Of a DNA stretch of 64,000 nucleotides, positions 9,546 to 20,954 are shown piece after piece. The stretch lies in NCBI GenBank assembly GCA_009829735.1, contig CM020618.1, positions 15,482,568 to 15,546,567 of the forward strand. Direction: 5' to 3'. Numbering within the stretch: the first letter of the stretch is position 1; each line of letters starts with the position of its first letter. The position numbers were made by a program, and so were the translations under genes. Source of the DNA: Pyropia yezoensis (Eukaryota > Rhodophyta > Bangiophyceae > Bangiales > Bangiaceae). A model generated the notes under the pieces. The model was given only the letters and a program-made list of their open reading frames with translations. It had not been told where the DNA came from and did no database searches.

Positions 9546-9813
9546 AGGTACTTTCTGGTCAGAGTATATGCGTTAGTCTCCACCCCGTGTGCAGAGAACG
9601 GTTGGCGGCGAGGTACATGCGTCTTCTGATATGATAACGTGCGGTCCCCATCCCACATACTGCAAATACTGACCGCATCTGGAGTACCTTCTTCAAGAGC
9701 AACTGCCAACTGCTCCACCTTCCCCCATCCCACTCATGTGTCTCTCAAAACTTCTGCAGGTGCAAAGCAAAATCGGCCGCGCGGAGTTCGAGAAGATGAT
9801 TTTCTTTCTTTTG

Positions 9814-9923
9814 GTATGTACACTGGAGCTGGTGAGATGGGGCATCTTTTGGTGTGTCTGGGTGGGTGGGGCGGCCATGTGGTTGTGTGGGAGGAGGTGC
9901 TGGACGCGGGGGGAGGTGGCTGA
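9814..9923 (+). repeat. Direct repeat, copy 1 (110 bp)
   Basis: It begins GTATGTACACTGGAGCTGG and ends at GGAGGTGGCTGA. It is almost identical to 10204–10313. The preceding 55–60 bp of each copy are also related but more diverged, so the original duplicated unit was probably about 390 bp in tandem. Confidence 0.85.
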
Positions 9924-10203
9924 ATAGGGGGGGAGGCATGCCATTCTTTCGCGCAGCGGCGGTGGTGCTGGGAGGGTTGGTCGAGAAGACCAGGCTTGTG
10001 CGCCTTTCGGAGAGCTTCTGTGGTCACCCCGTGGTCTCTTGGCCTGGGATATGTCTGACAGGTTGTGTTTGACTCGGTTTGAGCGCCCGTCATCTTCGCT
10101 GGCGTCCACCGCCCCCCTCCCCTATCGGTCGATTGCAACCTTGATTTTTCTGTGCAAACGGAAATTGGTCCCCAGTGGTCTGAGGTGGTGATGTTTTTTT
10201 CTC

Positions 10204-10313
10204 GTATGTATACTGGAGCTGGTGAGATGGGGCATCTTTTGGTGTGTCTGGGTGGGTGGGGCGGCCATGTGGTTGTGTGGGAGGAGGTGCTGGACGCGGA
10301 GGGAGGTTGCTGA
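10204..10313 (+). repeat. Direct repeat, copy 2 (110 bp)
   Basis: Second copy of the 9814–9923 repeat, with only a few differences by eye. Function unknown. Confidence 0.85.
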
Positions 10314-10528
10314 GTTCGTGTGGGCGCGTGCCTTTTTGTTTGATCTTCGGCGGGGGCGCTGTGAGGGTGACAGGTGATGGAGTGGTTTTGCCTCTTCGTT
10401 TTTTTCTCGTGGGCGCCACTTCCCCGCGCACTCCGTGTCGGCCGCCGACGCTGGCCCGCCGCAAAAAGCGGCCACCACTCCCTCGTACACACCGAGGGCG
10501 GCGGAGTAGGTAGCCACCCACGGAGCCA

Positions 10529-10556
10529 CCCCCCCCCCCCCCCCCCCCCCCCCCCC
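10529..10556 (+). repeat. 28-base poly-C run
   Basis: A homopolymer of about 28 C residues. Its length is likely uncertain in the assembly, and it can form G-quadruplex or i-motif structures. Confidence 0.8.
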
Positions 10557-10717
10557 GGCGTCGCCTACCCCCCCGTCCGCCTTTCTCACCGCCGCCGCCC
10601 ACACCCCCCAGTCGGTCGCCAGCCGGACGCCCCCGCCCCCTCTCATATTGACGAGCGCGTCGGCCTCGTAGGACACGGCGGCGGCGCCCGCCCCCCCCCT
10701 GCAACGGTGGCGGCCAG

Positions 10718-11258
10718 TGTGGGAGATTGGGCCGGAATTCGGTACCAATACTTTGAAGATTCGGGTCAAGTGGACCTGACCGGAAGTCGAAATTCACCCG
10801 ACCCACGATGGTGAAACTTCTGACTTCTGGACGGAAATTCGACTAGGACTTCCGACATACTAGAGCAGGGTAATGCTGCTGGTATTTGTTTCTTGGGATT
10901 TTTGCACGGGAGCCAGACGGATTTCTACGCTTTGAGTTCTTTGCATGTGGAGTGATATGATTGGTTTGTTTGAGGGTTCATTTTCTGAGTGTTTTGAGGG
11001 GTTGCGTGAGCGTGTGAGGAGGGTTGATAAGGAGGGACAGCAAGGCGGGGAGGGCCCACCTTGGCTGGCCAAGCAAGAAAACACCGTCTGGCTCCGACAC
11101 ATCTTGTTCGTGCCTTGGTGAGTGGACCCGCTCACCACACGCAAGAAGCGATGTCCGGTTGTTTGGAGGTGCTTGCTTCCGGTGTCCCAAGTTGGGATAT
11201 CGGCAGTTCTCCCTCTTCCTTCCCTAACTCGGGGTTGGTGCTTGGGAGTACTGCTACA
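10718..11258 (+). repeat. A-family LTR, first copy in A1
   Basis: 541 bp, TG…CA bounded. It matches the LTRs at 11816–12354 and 54491–55029 but is the most diverged of the three, mainly in its last 130 bp. The primer-binding site follows directly. Confidence 0.85.
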
Positions 11259-11260
11259 GT

Positions 11261-11277
11261 TGGTGGATCAGCGGGGG
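11261..11277 (+). promoter_or_regulatory. Primer-binding site of element A (first)
   Basis: TGGTGGATCAGCGGGGG lies two bases after the LTR end and starts with TGG, the complement of a tRNA CCA end. It recurs at 12357–12373 and after the partial LTR near 11709. It differs from the site shared by B, C and D at two internal positions. Confidence 0.6.
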
Positions 11278-11530
11278 AGAGGATATCGACTTTGGTACCT
11301 CCCTTGACCGGAGACGGGACCAAGTTGGCCCCTCTCCCCCTTCGGCACCGAGACTTCCGGTGACACGATCGACTCGCCTACGTTCCGAGCGTTCGCTGGG
11401 CGACGAGGTTGGCCACCGTGAGTCTTGGTGGGAGACACGGAGTTTCGGGAAACCTCACCGCCTTCCTTGAGGCAGGTGGAGGGGTGGAACGTGCTCTAGG
11501 AACTCCCTAGCTGACGATCCCCGACTCTGG

Positions 11531-11706
11531 ACACCGTCTGGCTCCGACACATCTTGTTCGTGCCTTGGTGAGTGGACCCGCTCACCACACGCAAGTTCCG
11601 TGTTCGGCTGTGTGGAGGTGCTTGCTTCCGGTGTCCCAAGTTGGGATATCGGCAATACTCCTCTTCCTTCCCTGACTCGGGGTTGGTGGTTGGGAGTACT
11701 GCTACA
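11531..11706 (+). repeat. Partial A-family LTR (3' third)
   Basis: It matches the last about 176 bp of the A LTR, beginning at the shared word ACACCGT, and is followed by the primer-binding site and about 100 bp of leader before a full LTR at 11816. It is part of the compound 5' end of A1. Confidence 0.8.
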
Positions 11707-11815
11707 GTTGGTGGATCAGCGGGGGAGAGGATATCGACTTTGGTACCTCCCTTGACCGGAGACGGGACCAAGTTGGCCCCTCTCCCCCTTCGGCACCGAG
11801 ACTTCCGGTGACACG

Positions 11816-12354
11816 TGTGGGAGATTGGGCCGGAATTCGGTACCAATACTTTGAAGATTCGGGTCAAGTGGACCTGACCGGAAGTCGAAATTCACCCGAC
11901 CCACGATGGTGAAACTTCTGACTTCTGGACGGAAATTCGACTAGGACTTCCGACATACTAGAGCAGGGTAATGCTGCTGGTATTTGTTTCTTGGGATTTT
12001 TGCACGGGAGCCAGACGGATTTCTACGCTTTGAGTTCTTTGCATGTGGAGTGATATGATTGGTTTGTTTGAGGGTTCATTTTCTGAGTGTTTTGAGGGGT
12101 TGCGTGAGCGTGTGAGGAGGGTTGATAAGGAGGGACAGCAAGGCGGGGAGGGCCCACCTTGGCTGGCCAAGCAAGAAAACACCGTCTGGCTCCGACACAT
12201 CTTGTTCGTGCCTTGGTGAGTGGACCCGCTCACCACACGCAAGTTCCGTGTTCGGCTGTGTGGAGGTGCTTGCTTCCGGTGTCCCAAGTTGGGATATCGG
12301 CAATACTCCTCTTCCTTCCCTGACTCGGGGTTGGTGGTTGGGAGTACTGCTACA
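11816..12354 (+). repeat. A-family LTR, second full copy in A1
   Basis: 539 bp, TGTGGGAG…GCTACA. It is nearly identical to the LTR at 54491–55029, with about one difference by eye. It is the LTR directly upstream of the A1 gag region. Confidence 0.85.
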
Positions 12355-12671
12355 GTTGGTGGATCAGCGGGGGAGAGGATATCGACTTTGGTACCTCCCT
12401 TGACCGGAGACGGGACCAAGTTGGCCCCTCTCCCCCTTCGGCACCGAGACTTCCGGTGACACGATCGACTCGCCTACGTTCCGAGCGTTCGCTGGGCGAC
12501 GAGGTTGGCCACCGTGAGTCTTGGTGGGAGACCCGGAGTTTCGGGAAACCTCACCGCCTTCCTTGAGGCAGGTGGAGGGGTGGAACGTGCTCTAGGAACT
12601 CCCTAGCTGACGATCCCCGACTCTGGACACCGTTTGGTCGTTTTGGTTGACTCCACGTGACTCTTGTGGAG

Positions 12672-14436
12672 ATGGCTGGTGAGGGAGACCCCCCCATTGC
12701 GCCGAGTGTACCTGGGGAGGGGGAGCGTAGTCCTCCCCCGACGGGCGGAGTACCACCCAGGCCGGGCAGTGCGGATGTGGTGGGTCCAGAGGTTGGACCC
12801 CGACGGCGATCGGCCAGGTTCCTTCCCAGGCCGTCACCGGAAGAGACGGGCGGAGTTCGCCCTTCTCCGGTGGGAGCGCCGAGCCAGCGTCAGGCTCCGG
12901 CAACCTCTTCGGGGAGTGACGACACTCACTTCGGCATGGGACCGCCGACCGGCAGAGGTGACGGGACAGGGAGTTCTGTACCCCGGGTTGGTGGGTCCGC
13001 GCCACGACTGGTGCCGGAAGGACCGGGTGGGAGCTCGAGTCAAGCTCCACCTGGATCATCCGGTATCGTGGATAACTCGGTGATGACTGCCATCGCACAA
13101 GTCGTGCGAGAGGAGGTGGGGAAGGCGTTGAAGGGGAGCACCCCTCCGCCTGAGCAGGCCTCGAGGCGTCAGAAGCGACGGGAGATTCGACGTACTCTCC
13201 GTCGTGAGGTGGACTCGGAGTCTGAGTCCTCTGCAAGTGGCAAGTCGGGTGAAGAAGATCCTACTCGACATGGTCGTGTGACTCACACGGACCGTCTTGG
13301 GACTAGAGTCGTCCCAGGAAAGATCGTGGTGAATAATCCATTGTTCAAGGATGTCTTCGACTGTGAGACATATGGGTTGGTCAACAAGTCGTTGACCTAC
13401 TCAAATAGCCAGGCCCGTACCCTGGGCCGGCGCAAGAAACACGTTGCGCAATCCTTCGGGGTCCGTTCAGAATGGGACGGGACTCCACCCCTGAAGGTCT
13501 TCCAGTTTTTTGCGGAAGTTCGCAAAAGCCTGCGATGACAATGATGTCTCTGAAGCTGAAGCGTTTTTCATGCTTCAGGACTTCACCAAGGAGCCACTCC
13601 GCTCCGAGGTGATGAACGTCATGCCAAGTCGGCATGGTGGGAATCCGGGTGAGGTGACCTCCTACCTGGAGTTGGTTAATTGGATCCTTCGTCTTCACGC
13701 AGACGAGGCTTCCTTGGCTGTGCAGGTTGAAGAGTTCAACCGCGCCACCCAGAGTAAGGGTGAAGAGGAACGGGAGTTCGCTGAACGACTTCGTCAGCTG
13801 AACGTCCTCTGTGGATTCCTATATCCCCAAGGAGTCATTAAGGGACGCTTTGTGGAGGGTGTCCACCGAGCAGCTCGAGCGACTGTGCGAGAGCGTAATA
13901 CTCCGACCATGACTCTGGCGGAGTTGGCACGCATCGCCCAGACTAAGGGTGATGAGTACCGCTGGCTCGTGTCTGAGCAGCGGAAGGAACGAGAGAAAGA
14001 AGTTAAGGGAATGGAAGCAAGTCGCTTCCGCAGAACTGCAAGGATGCCTTCCTACACGCGGACGTACCCTGCAGTACCTTCGTCCTCAACTCGAGAGACG
14101 GAAGGTATGGTGGCCGCCATCCCTGATAAGTCACAGGGAAAAGCGGGGCCATCGGCGTCGATGAGTGATCGGCCGTGTTGGCAGTGTTCCAAGTCGGGAC
14201 ACTGGGCAGCCCAATGCCCCACTCTGGACGTTCGTTTGAGAGCCCTGTTGGCTCGTATTGGGAAGCTCGGTATTCCGAGGACTGATTCGGATACCCGGCC
14301 ACACACCACACGTGTGACGGCCATGACTCAACCTAAGTCAGAGGATGAGTCCACGCTTGAGAAGGGGGAAACCTCTTCCCCCAGCTCAAGTGGCAAGGAT
14401 ACTCCATCATCCGAGTCGGATGAGGGAAACGCCTAG
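12672..14436 (+). pseudogene. gag region of A1
   Basis: It opens at ATG 12672 (MAGEGDPPIAPSV). It has a Pro/Gly-rich N-terminus, an Arg-rich stretch, a conserved gag core (FDCETYGLVNKS, EWDGTPPLKVF, TSYLELVNW) and a zinc knuckle CWQCSKSGHWAAQC near 14176. The same gag type is seen in element D. Fossil copy; broken. Confidence 0.8.
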
Positions 14437-14474
14437 CCGCTGGGACTAAGACTGACCCAAAGGCTCCAGCGGTA

Positions 14475-17400
14475 ATGAAGCGGGTTGCTTCACGCTCACC
14501 GACCCATGGGAGAGTGAAGGTCCTGACTCGACCTCGAGGGGTGAGACCTAGGGACAAGGCCCCTCCTCAGAAGCACGACCCGAGTCGGATTGTGTCAGTG
14601 CTGGTAGGGAGTAACTACCAGGTCGCAGCTCGACTCTGGCTGCAGGATGGATATGAGTTTACCTCTCGTGTCATAGTCGACACAGGCTCTGCTGCCTCTC
14701 TCATTAGGCAAGACTTATTGCCAGAGGGGACGGATGTGAGCCCCGCCGGCTCACCCGAGTGGCGTATGTTTGATGTCAATGGGGGACTCCTCCCCATTGT
14801 TGGGTCTATTGCATTGACTGTTTGCATTGGGTTCTACCAGACGCAGGTGAACTTTGGAGTAGTCTCCAATATGTCAGTCCCCGTACTCCTGGGAACTGAC
14901 TATCTGGACCTCCATGTCCCGGCCGTCTGTGGACCGGAAGGGATAATCCGAATGCGTAATGGAGAGACTGTCCCCATATTGCGTAAAGGGAGGACTGTTT
15001 CCCCTACGACTCATCAACCTAGGGAAAACTCTCCCAAGGGTGGAGGCTCTACGACCCATGTACGAGTATGTAAGGGTACGGTAGTCCCGCCCCGATCAAG
15101 GACCTTTGTGCGAGTACGCACACGGTTTCGAGGGAATGGACTTGTTTCCCCCGTGGACCGAGTCTATTATACTCACCAAGTGCAAGTTGCTTGGGGCCCC
15201 ATGACTTGTGGGGATGACCAAACCTGGTGGGTGGAGGTCCTCAACACGTCGGAGGAACCTCGACGACTCCCCGGAGGCATGAAGATTGCGTCGATCTCTA
15301 CCTTTGAGGGGAATGTCGTTGCTGTGACTCAACAGCAATGGGAGGATATTGGAATGGCAGGCTCTGCCGACCAATCGAGTTCATCGACGGCTAAGTCGCC
15401 GACGGTACATCGGGAGAACATCCCGGAGTGTTTACATGGACGACTGGATGAGTTAATCCAGAAGCATCACAAGTTGTGGAATGGTGACCTTGGGCTCATC
15501 AAGGCCACCGAACACAGAATCGTGTTGAAGCCAGGGGCTAGGCCAGTTCGCCTGAGTCCCTACCGTATGGGACCAGACTCACGGGAACTCACCCGAGAGC
15601 AGGTCCAACGGATGCAAGACATGGGTGTCATTGAGCCTTGCTCAAGTGAGTGGGCCAGTCCCATAGTCTTGGTGCCCAAGTCAGACGGCACGATGCGGTT
15701 CTGCATCGATTATCGTAAGCTAAACGAGCGGACGGTAAGGGATAGTTACCCCTTACCCCGTATGGACGATTGCCTTGACTCACTCGGTGAGGCACAGTAC
15801 TTTTCCACGTTGGACTGCAACGCGGGGTACTGGCAGATACCCATCCGCAAGGAGGACAGACACTTGACCACCTTCACGTGTCACTGTGGAGTTTATCAGT
15901 GTACACGGCTCCCTTTTGGGCTTTGCAATGCACCTGCGACTTTCCAGCGTGCTATTGACTTGATACTTGCCGGAGTCAAGTGGCAGATCGCCCTGGTGTA
16001 TCTGGACGATATCATTGTGTTCTCCGGGACTGCCGAAGAACACTTGTCCCACTTGGACAGAGTGTTTACCCTGTTGGGTGAAGCAGGAGTAACACTCAAA
16101 CCTACGAAGTGTCACCTCTTTAGTAATGAGGTGGAGTACCTCGGCCATATAGTCCGGCCAGGTCGCATTCTGGTCAATGAGAAGAACCTCATGGCCATCC
16201 GTCGGGCGAAGTTCCCCCAGACGCAGACACAACTCAGGAGCTTCCTGGGTATGTGTAACGTATACAGACGCTTTTTGGCGAACTATGCCAAAGTGTCTGC
16301 ACCGTTGAACCACTTGGTAAGTTCCAAGATGCCCAAGCGCTTGGATGCTCCCAAACCCCCGGAGCAAGAAGCGTTTGATAGGTTGCGAGAGCTCCTCTGC
16401 AACCCACCGGTGTTAGCGATCCCGAGACCGGGGGCTCACTACATCGTTGATGTGGACGCAAGTTACGACCAACTCGGTTGTTGCTTACTCCAACAACAGC
16501 CTTCGGGGGAGTATTTACCCGTTGGCTATTTCAGTAAGGGACTCTCACCCGCCCAGAAGAACTATTCTGTGACGGAGGTAGAGGGTCTTGGCGTGGTATG
16601 GGCAGTCTCCATGCTACGGCCATACATCGAAGGAAGGAAGTTCCTCATTCGATGTGACCACAAGGCTTTGAAGTGGATACTCACCACTACAGCCTGTACG
16701 AATAACCGACTCAATCGATGGCGACTCTGCCTCGCTGAGTTCGATTATGATGTTGAATATCGGCCAGGCCCGAAGCATGCGGTTGCGGACGCGTTGTCTC
16801 GCATACCGACGGATGGGAAAGACACTTCCCCTATCCCTGAGGAACTCCCTCATGTGGCAGTGACCACTCGCTCCGGAACTGTCCTCGACCCGAGGATGCC
16901 TGGCATGGCCAAATTATTACCCGTGTCTTTGGATGAGTTTGTCCAGGCACAGGAGAGCGACAAACTTTGTCGACGACTCAGGAAGGAGCTCGACCAGGCT
17001 CAACCGACTCGGTTCTTCCTGAATGACAACGGCATACTCTGCCGTAAGGGATATACCCAGGGGGACAAGCAAGTCGTCGTCCCAAGGAGTTACGCAAGAG
17101 TATCCTCCAACGGGAGCACTCCTCACCGTTGGGTGGACACCCAGGGTCTACGAGGATGTATCAGACCCTACGTAAGAAGTACTATTGGCCATCACTCGTG
17201 GCTGATGTGTACGGATATGTAGCCGCATGCGCGACTTGCGCAAAGAATAGACTCATGGAGTCCCGGCAGACTTCTTCCATGAGACTCTTTCCTGCAACAG
17301 AGCCGTTTGCAGCGATAGCAGTGGACTTACTCGGTCCACTACCACGAACACCTGAAGGATATGAGTACCTTCTGGTGATGTGTGATCGCTTCACTAAGCT

Positions 17401-17520
17401 CACACGGGTATCCCCACTCAAGGATATCACAGCCGTGGACGTTCTGAGTGAGTTACTCGACGTCTGGGTTGCCAGTTATGGCATCCCCGACTCTATCCTT
17501 TCGGATAACGGACCACAGTT
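14475..17520 (+). pseudogene. pol region of A1, ending in gap
   Basis: Domain order is protease (IVDTGSAASLI near 14680), reverse transcriptase (FCIDYRKLN near 15700; VYLDDIIVF near 16000), RNase H (VDVDASYDQLG near 16450), then integrase zinc-binding and catalytic core, running into the N gap at SDNGPQ. This is the Ty3/gypsy order. Fossil copy; broken. Confidence 0.85.
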
Positions 17521-18020
17521 NNNNNNNNNNNNNNNNNNNNNNNNNNNNNNNNNNNNNNNNNNNNNNNNNNNNNNNNNNNNNNNNNNNNNNNNNNNNNNNN
17601 NNNNNNNNNNNNNNNNNNNNNNNNNNNNNNNNNNNNNNNNNNNNNNNNNNNNNNNNNNNNNNNNNNNNNNNNNNNNNNNNNNNNNNNNNNNNNNNNNNNN
17701 NNNNNNNNNNNNNNNNNNNNNNNNNNNNNNNNNNNNNNNNNNNNNNNNNNNNNNNNNNNNNNNNNNNNNNNNNNNNNNNNNNNNNNNNNNNNNNNNNNNN
17801 NNNNNNNNNNNNNNNNNNNNNNNNNNNNNNNNNNNNNNNNNNNNNNNNNNNNNNNNNNNNNNNNNNNNNNNNNNNNNNNNNNNNNNNNNNNNNNNNNNNN
17901 NNNNNNNNNNNNNNNNNNNNNNNNNNNNNNNNNNNNNNNNNNNNNNNNNNNNNNNNNNNNNNNNNNNNNNNNNNNNNNNNNNNNNNNNNNNNNNNNNNNN
18001 NNNNNNNNNNNNNNNNNNNN
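17521..18020. other. Assembly gap (500 N)
   Basis: Exactly 500 N, a placeholder of nominal length. It lies inside the integrase region of A1; different element sequence (E/B) resumes on the other side. Confidence 0.99.
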
Positions 18021-18031
18021 CCTCACCCGGG

Positions 18032-18396
18032 TGTAGCAATATGGTTGTCCGTATTGTGACGCTAATATCAGGGGGGCTACTTCTAACCCTTAACTTTCAA
18101 TTTGATAGTTCGTACTGGTCACGGTATCTATAAGTTACGTATGACCAGAGAGGGACTTGCATCTTGGGGTGGAGGGTAGTTAGTAGTGTCTCCGAGGGTT
18201 TATAACGAGGGGGCCGGTGGCGAATCCACCGCCGGCCAAGGTAGAACAACAAACCCCTCCCATTTGGGCTCCCATCTTGGTCCCGTGGCTTGCGCTCCAA
18301 GGACAGCAACCTTGGCCTCCCGGTGACGTTGGTGCCGATCCCCCTTGGTGAGTGTTCCCTGAGAGTGGACGCGCGACGGATCCCTATTGTGCTACA
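18032..18396 (+). repeat. 5' LTR of element B
   Basis: 365 bp, starts TGTAGCAATATGG and ends TGTGCTACA. A TATA-like TATCTATAAG lies near 18125. Confidence 0.92.
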
Positions 18397-18397
18397 T

Positions 18398-18414
18398 TGG
18401 TGGAGCAGCAGGGG
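18398..18414 (+). promoter_or_regulatory. Primer-binding site of element B
   Basis: TGGTGGAGCAGCAGGGG, one base after the 5' LTR. The identical 17-mer follows the LTRs of C (29915–29931) and D (44044–44028, minus). The cognate tRNA would end in CCCCTGCTGCTCCACCA; I could not assign its amino acid. Confidence 0.75.
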
Positions 18415-18619
18415 ACGGGTTTCCGTCACCCTTGTGGTGACGCCGTCTTCGGCCCTGGCACACGGATAGGGATCCGGTCCTTTTCTTGTACTCGTGGTGT
18501 TGCGACCTGATCGATTGTGTTGAGTTTTTACCTTTGACTGTGATCTACTGTACTCTCCCCATCTACCCCCTCGCTCTCTTGTTCGTGGTGATTGATACGT
18601 CGGTTGACTGATTGTGACC

Positions 18620-20954
18620 ATGTCTACCCAAAGACGGGGAACGTTCAAGATGACGGATCGGCGTCGACGCCGACCCGGAGGTGACTACGGGAAACCGGGA
18701 TCGGGAACCCCGATCGATAACATTGAGACGCCAATGCTTTCCGGTGCCGGATCGACGTTTGGCACGGCTCGGACGGCAGGAGGCGGGGGCCCGCCTCAAC
18801 TGTCGTCGACCGACCTCACTCCGCCGCCTCCTTCACCAGGGGATTCCCTGATGGCATCGTTGGCCCGCATCGAGGCCCGGTTTTCCGGGCTCGACGCCCG
18901 TCAAGATCGGACGGAGGACGCAATGGCAGTGTTGATGTCAACACGGCACACGACGGGACCCCGTCGTGTTCCTCCCACACCAGTACGGTTCGAACCGGCC
19001 GGACTACTTTCGGAGTCCACCAGGGTCAACCCCGGTGTTGCTACTCCTGGACAACCCCCGGACACAATGGGGTATGGGTCCGACTCGTCGGCAGAGTTGG
19101 AACGGAGTCACACGGAGCGATACGCTCGGAGCACCCGAAGCGGACTCCGCGGACACGACCCGGCGGATACGTACGCCGGGGGAGAATCGGTTATTGGAGG
19201 AGGGGGTACCCTCTCGCAGTACCCCCACGACGAAGGAGGCCCGGCAACTCGGGTTCCCGAGGTGCCGACGCCTGAAGTACCATCTTCAGTGGTGGAAGCT
19301 ATGACCGCGCAGGTAACTGCGAGCCTACTGAAGCGGATGGAGTCCGATGAGTTCGCTCATCAAACTGGCTAAGCGACTGGATATCCAGGACGCTGACACG
19401 GAGATCGTCAACGAGGTCTTCCGGTCGGTTCTTACTCCGGAACGTTATCGTTTGGAGGACCGCTCTACCACCGTATCGGAATCGATGCGTAATACGTCGC
19501 ATCGGGCGATCCGCTCTATGCAGACCCTTATGAAGGGAGTCCCTATGTTCGGGGGGCCGAACGGACGCCCGTTGGCAGTCATCGGCTTCTTGACTAGCTT
19601 CAAGGCAGCCGCAGACAAGGCGCTCGTTAACGAGGGGCTGGCCCTGGAGATCCTCCCGTTCTTTGTTGATGAACGGGTGCGAGGCATTCTTCGCCAGGCA
19701 TCCCCGATGCCGGGAATGAGGGTCGCGGCCACCCCCATGGATTACCGTGGGATATTGAAGGAGCTGCTGAGCAGCTACCTCAGTGAGGACAAGTGCGAGG
19801 ACCACTATCGGGCCCTTCGCACTGCCACCGCCCAGTCCTGGGAGGATGAGGAGATGTTTGGACGCCGGATCCAAGAGCTCGACTACGAGCTGGGGAAGCT
19901 CCTCGGAGAAGGGGAGCTACGGGCCATCCTGTTCGCAGGAGTACCCAACTACGTGCGGATATCCGCACGGGGCGCCAACACGGCACGGACGAACTTCAGT
20001 CGACTGATGCATATGTGCAAGTCCCTAGGGGACGCCTACCGGGTTCTACACCCGGAGTGTGCCTTGGCCCCGAAGCCCAAGGGTGAGGGAGGCAAGCCCA
20101 GTCTTACCCCGGTACCGAGGCAAGAGAAGGTGGAACGTAAGGCCGCACCAGTACTGGTGGCGACCGAACATACCCCTATTGGTGAGGGTGACCCTCTGGT
20201 CGACCAACAGGGCCACCTGTTGCTACCGGCGACGCCGGTGATTGATGAACATGGTACGGTAGCGTACATCGCCCCGGCTGGAACCCAGTTCTAGGTCAAC
20301 GAAGGAACGGGACGGCGCGTCCCGTATGTGCGGACTACGGGGTACTCCCCGGTGACGGGTAACCCTCACCAACCCTTGCCAACATGGGCGGTGCGCACGG
20401 AGGCACCCCCGCAGATTGCGGGCCGACCCAACCGGTTGGGGGAGTCCATGTTCCGGTTGACCCAAGGACCCAAGGCCTACCAGGGAGCAGGCACTCGGGC
20501 GCCCGAGGGAGGCAACCGTAGCTACGGGGCTACCCCGATGCGACCTCAAGGGGGGACCGGCACGTCCGGATGTATGTTGTGTGGGGATCCCCAGCACTGG
20601 GTGTCTTCCTGCCCACTCATCCCCGAGGAGTCTCGGCGGGCAGCGGCGCAACGCAAGGCATCCACCGGGGGTATCCCGCCCGAGCACCCGGACCCGCACC
20701 GGGTAGGCAGCCAGCTCCAGGTGGAGTACTGGCCGTCGAGGGGGCACCTCCTCAGCCGGATGTCCCGGCGGACAGCACCCTACCAAGGGCGGGAAACGAG
20801 TAAGAGGAAGGATGACCGGGGGGCGCTGGGGTCACCCAAGCAAGCCACCCCGGAGTACCGCGGGGAAAGCCCCACGGAGAGCGCGGTTGAGCCGACGCCG
20901 CATCAACCCCCGGGTACACCTTCCGGCCCCGACGACACGGCGTCAGGGGATTGA
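18620..20954 (+). pseudogene. gag region of element B
   Basis: It starts at ATG 18620 (MSTQRRGTFKMTD). The N-terminus is Pro/Gly-rich, the middle is helical (about 19350–20100), and a zinc knuckle CMLCGDPQHWVSSC lies at about 20571. The end overlaps the pol frame by about 140 bp in another frame, as is common where pol is reached by frameshifting. Fossil; about two breaks. Confidence 0.7.

Larger units (their letters stand above)
10122..10717 (-). pseudogene. Possible host gene fragment cut by the A1 LTR
   Basis: On the minus strand a frame enters from under the LTR of element A1 and reads a protein-like stretch (AAAVSYEADALVNMRG, LATDWGVWAAAVRKADGG, then after a glycine run VAPWVATYSAALGVYEGVVA). 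The mixed, non-repetitive composition suggests a real coding segment whose upstream part was separated by the LTR at 10718. The 28-base C run (poly-G in this sense) makes the frame across it unsure, and no family is recognised. It could equally be chance in GC-rich DNA. Confidence 0.25.
10718..17520 (+). mobile_element. Ty3/gypsy chromovirus-type element A, copy A1 (5' part, cut by gap)
   Basis: A plus-strand LTR element with LTRs starting TGTGGGAG and ending GCTACA. Its parts are a compound LTR region (10718–12354), leader, gag region and pol region up to the integrase core, where the 500-N gap begins. It is almost identical to copies A2 and A3, so it is recent. It is broken (about two breaks in the visible coding part) and incomplete. 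It is placed against a possible host exon at 10717. Confidence 0.9.

Noticed and set aside
15780-16367. 195-residue minus-strand frames inside the A pol regions (also in A2 and A3)
   Set aside because: They are complementary-strand shadows of the conserved RT–RNase H coding sequence, identical because the copies are.
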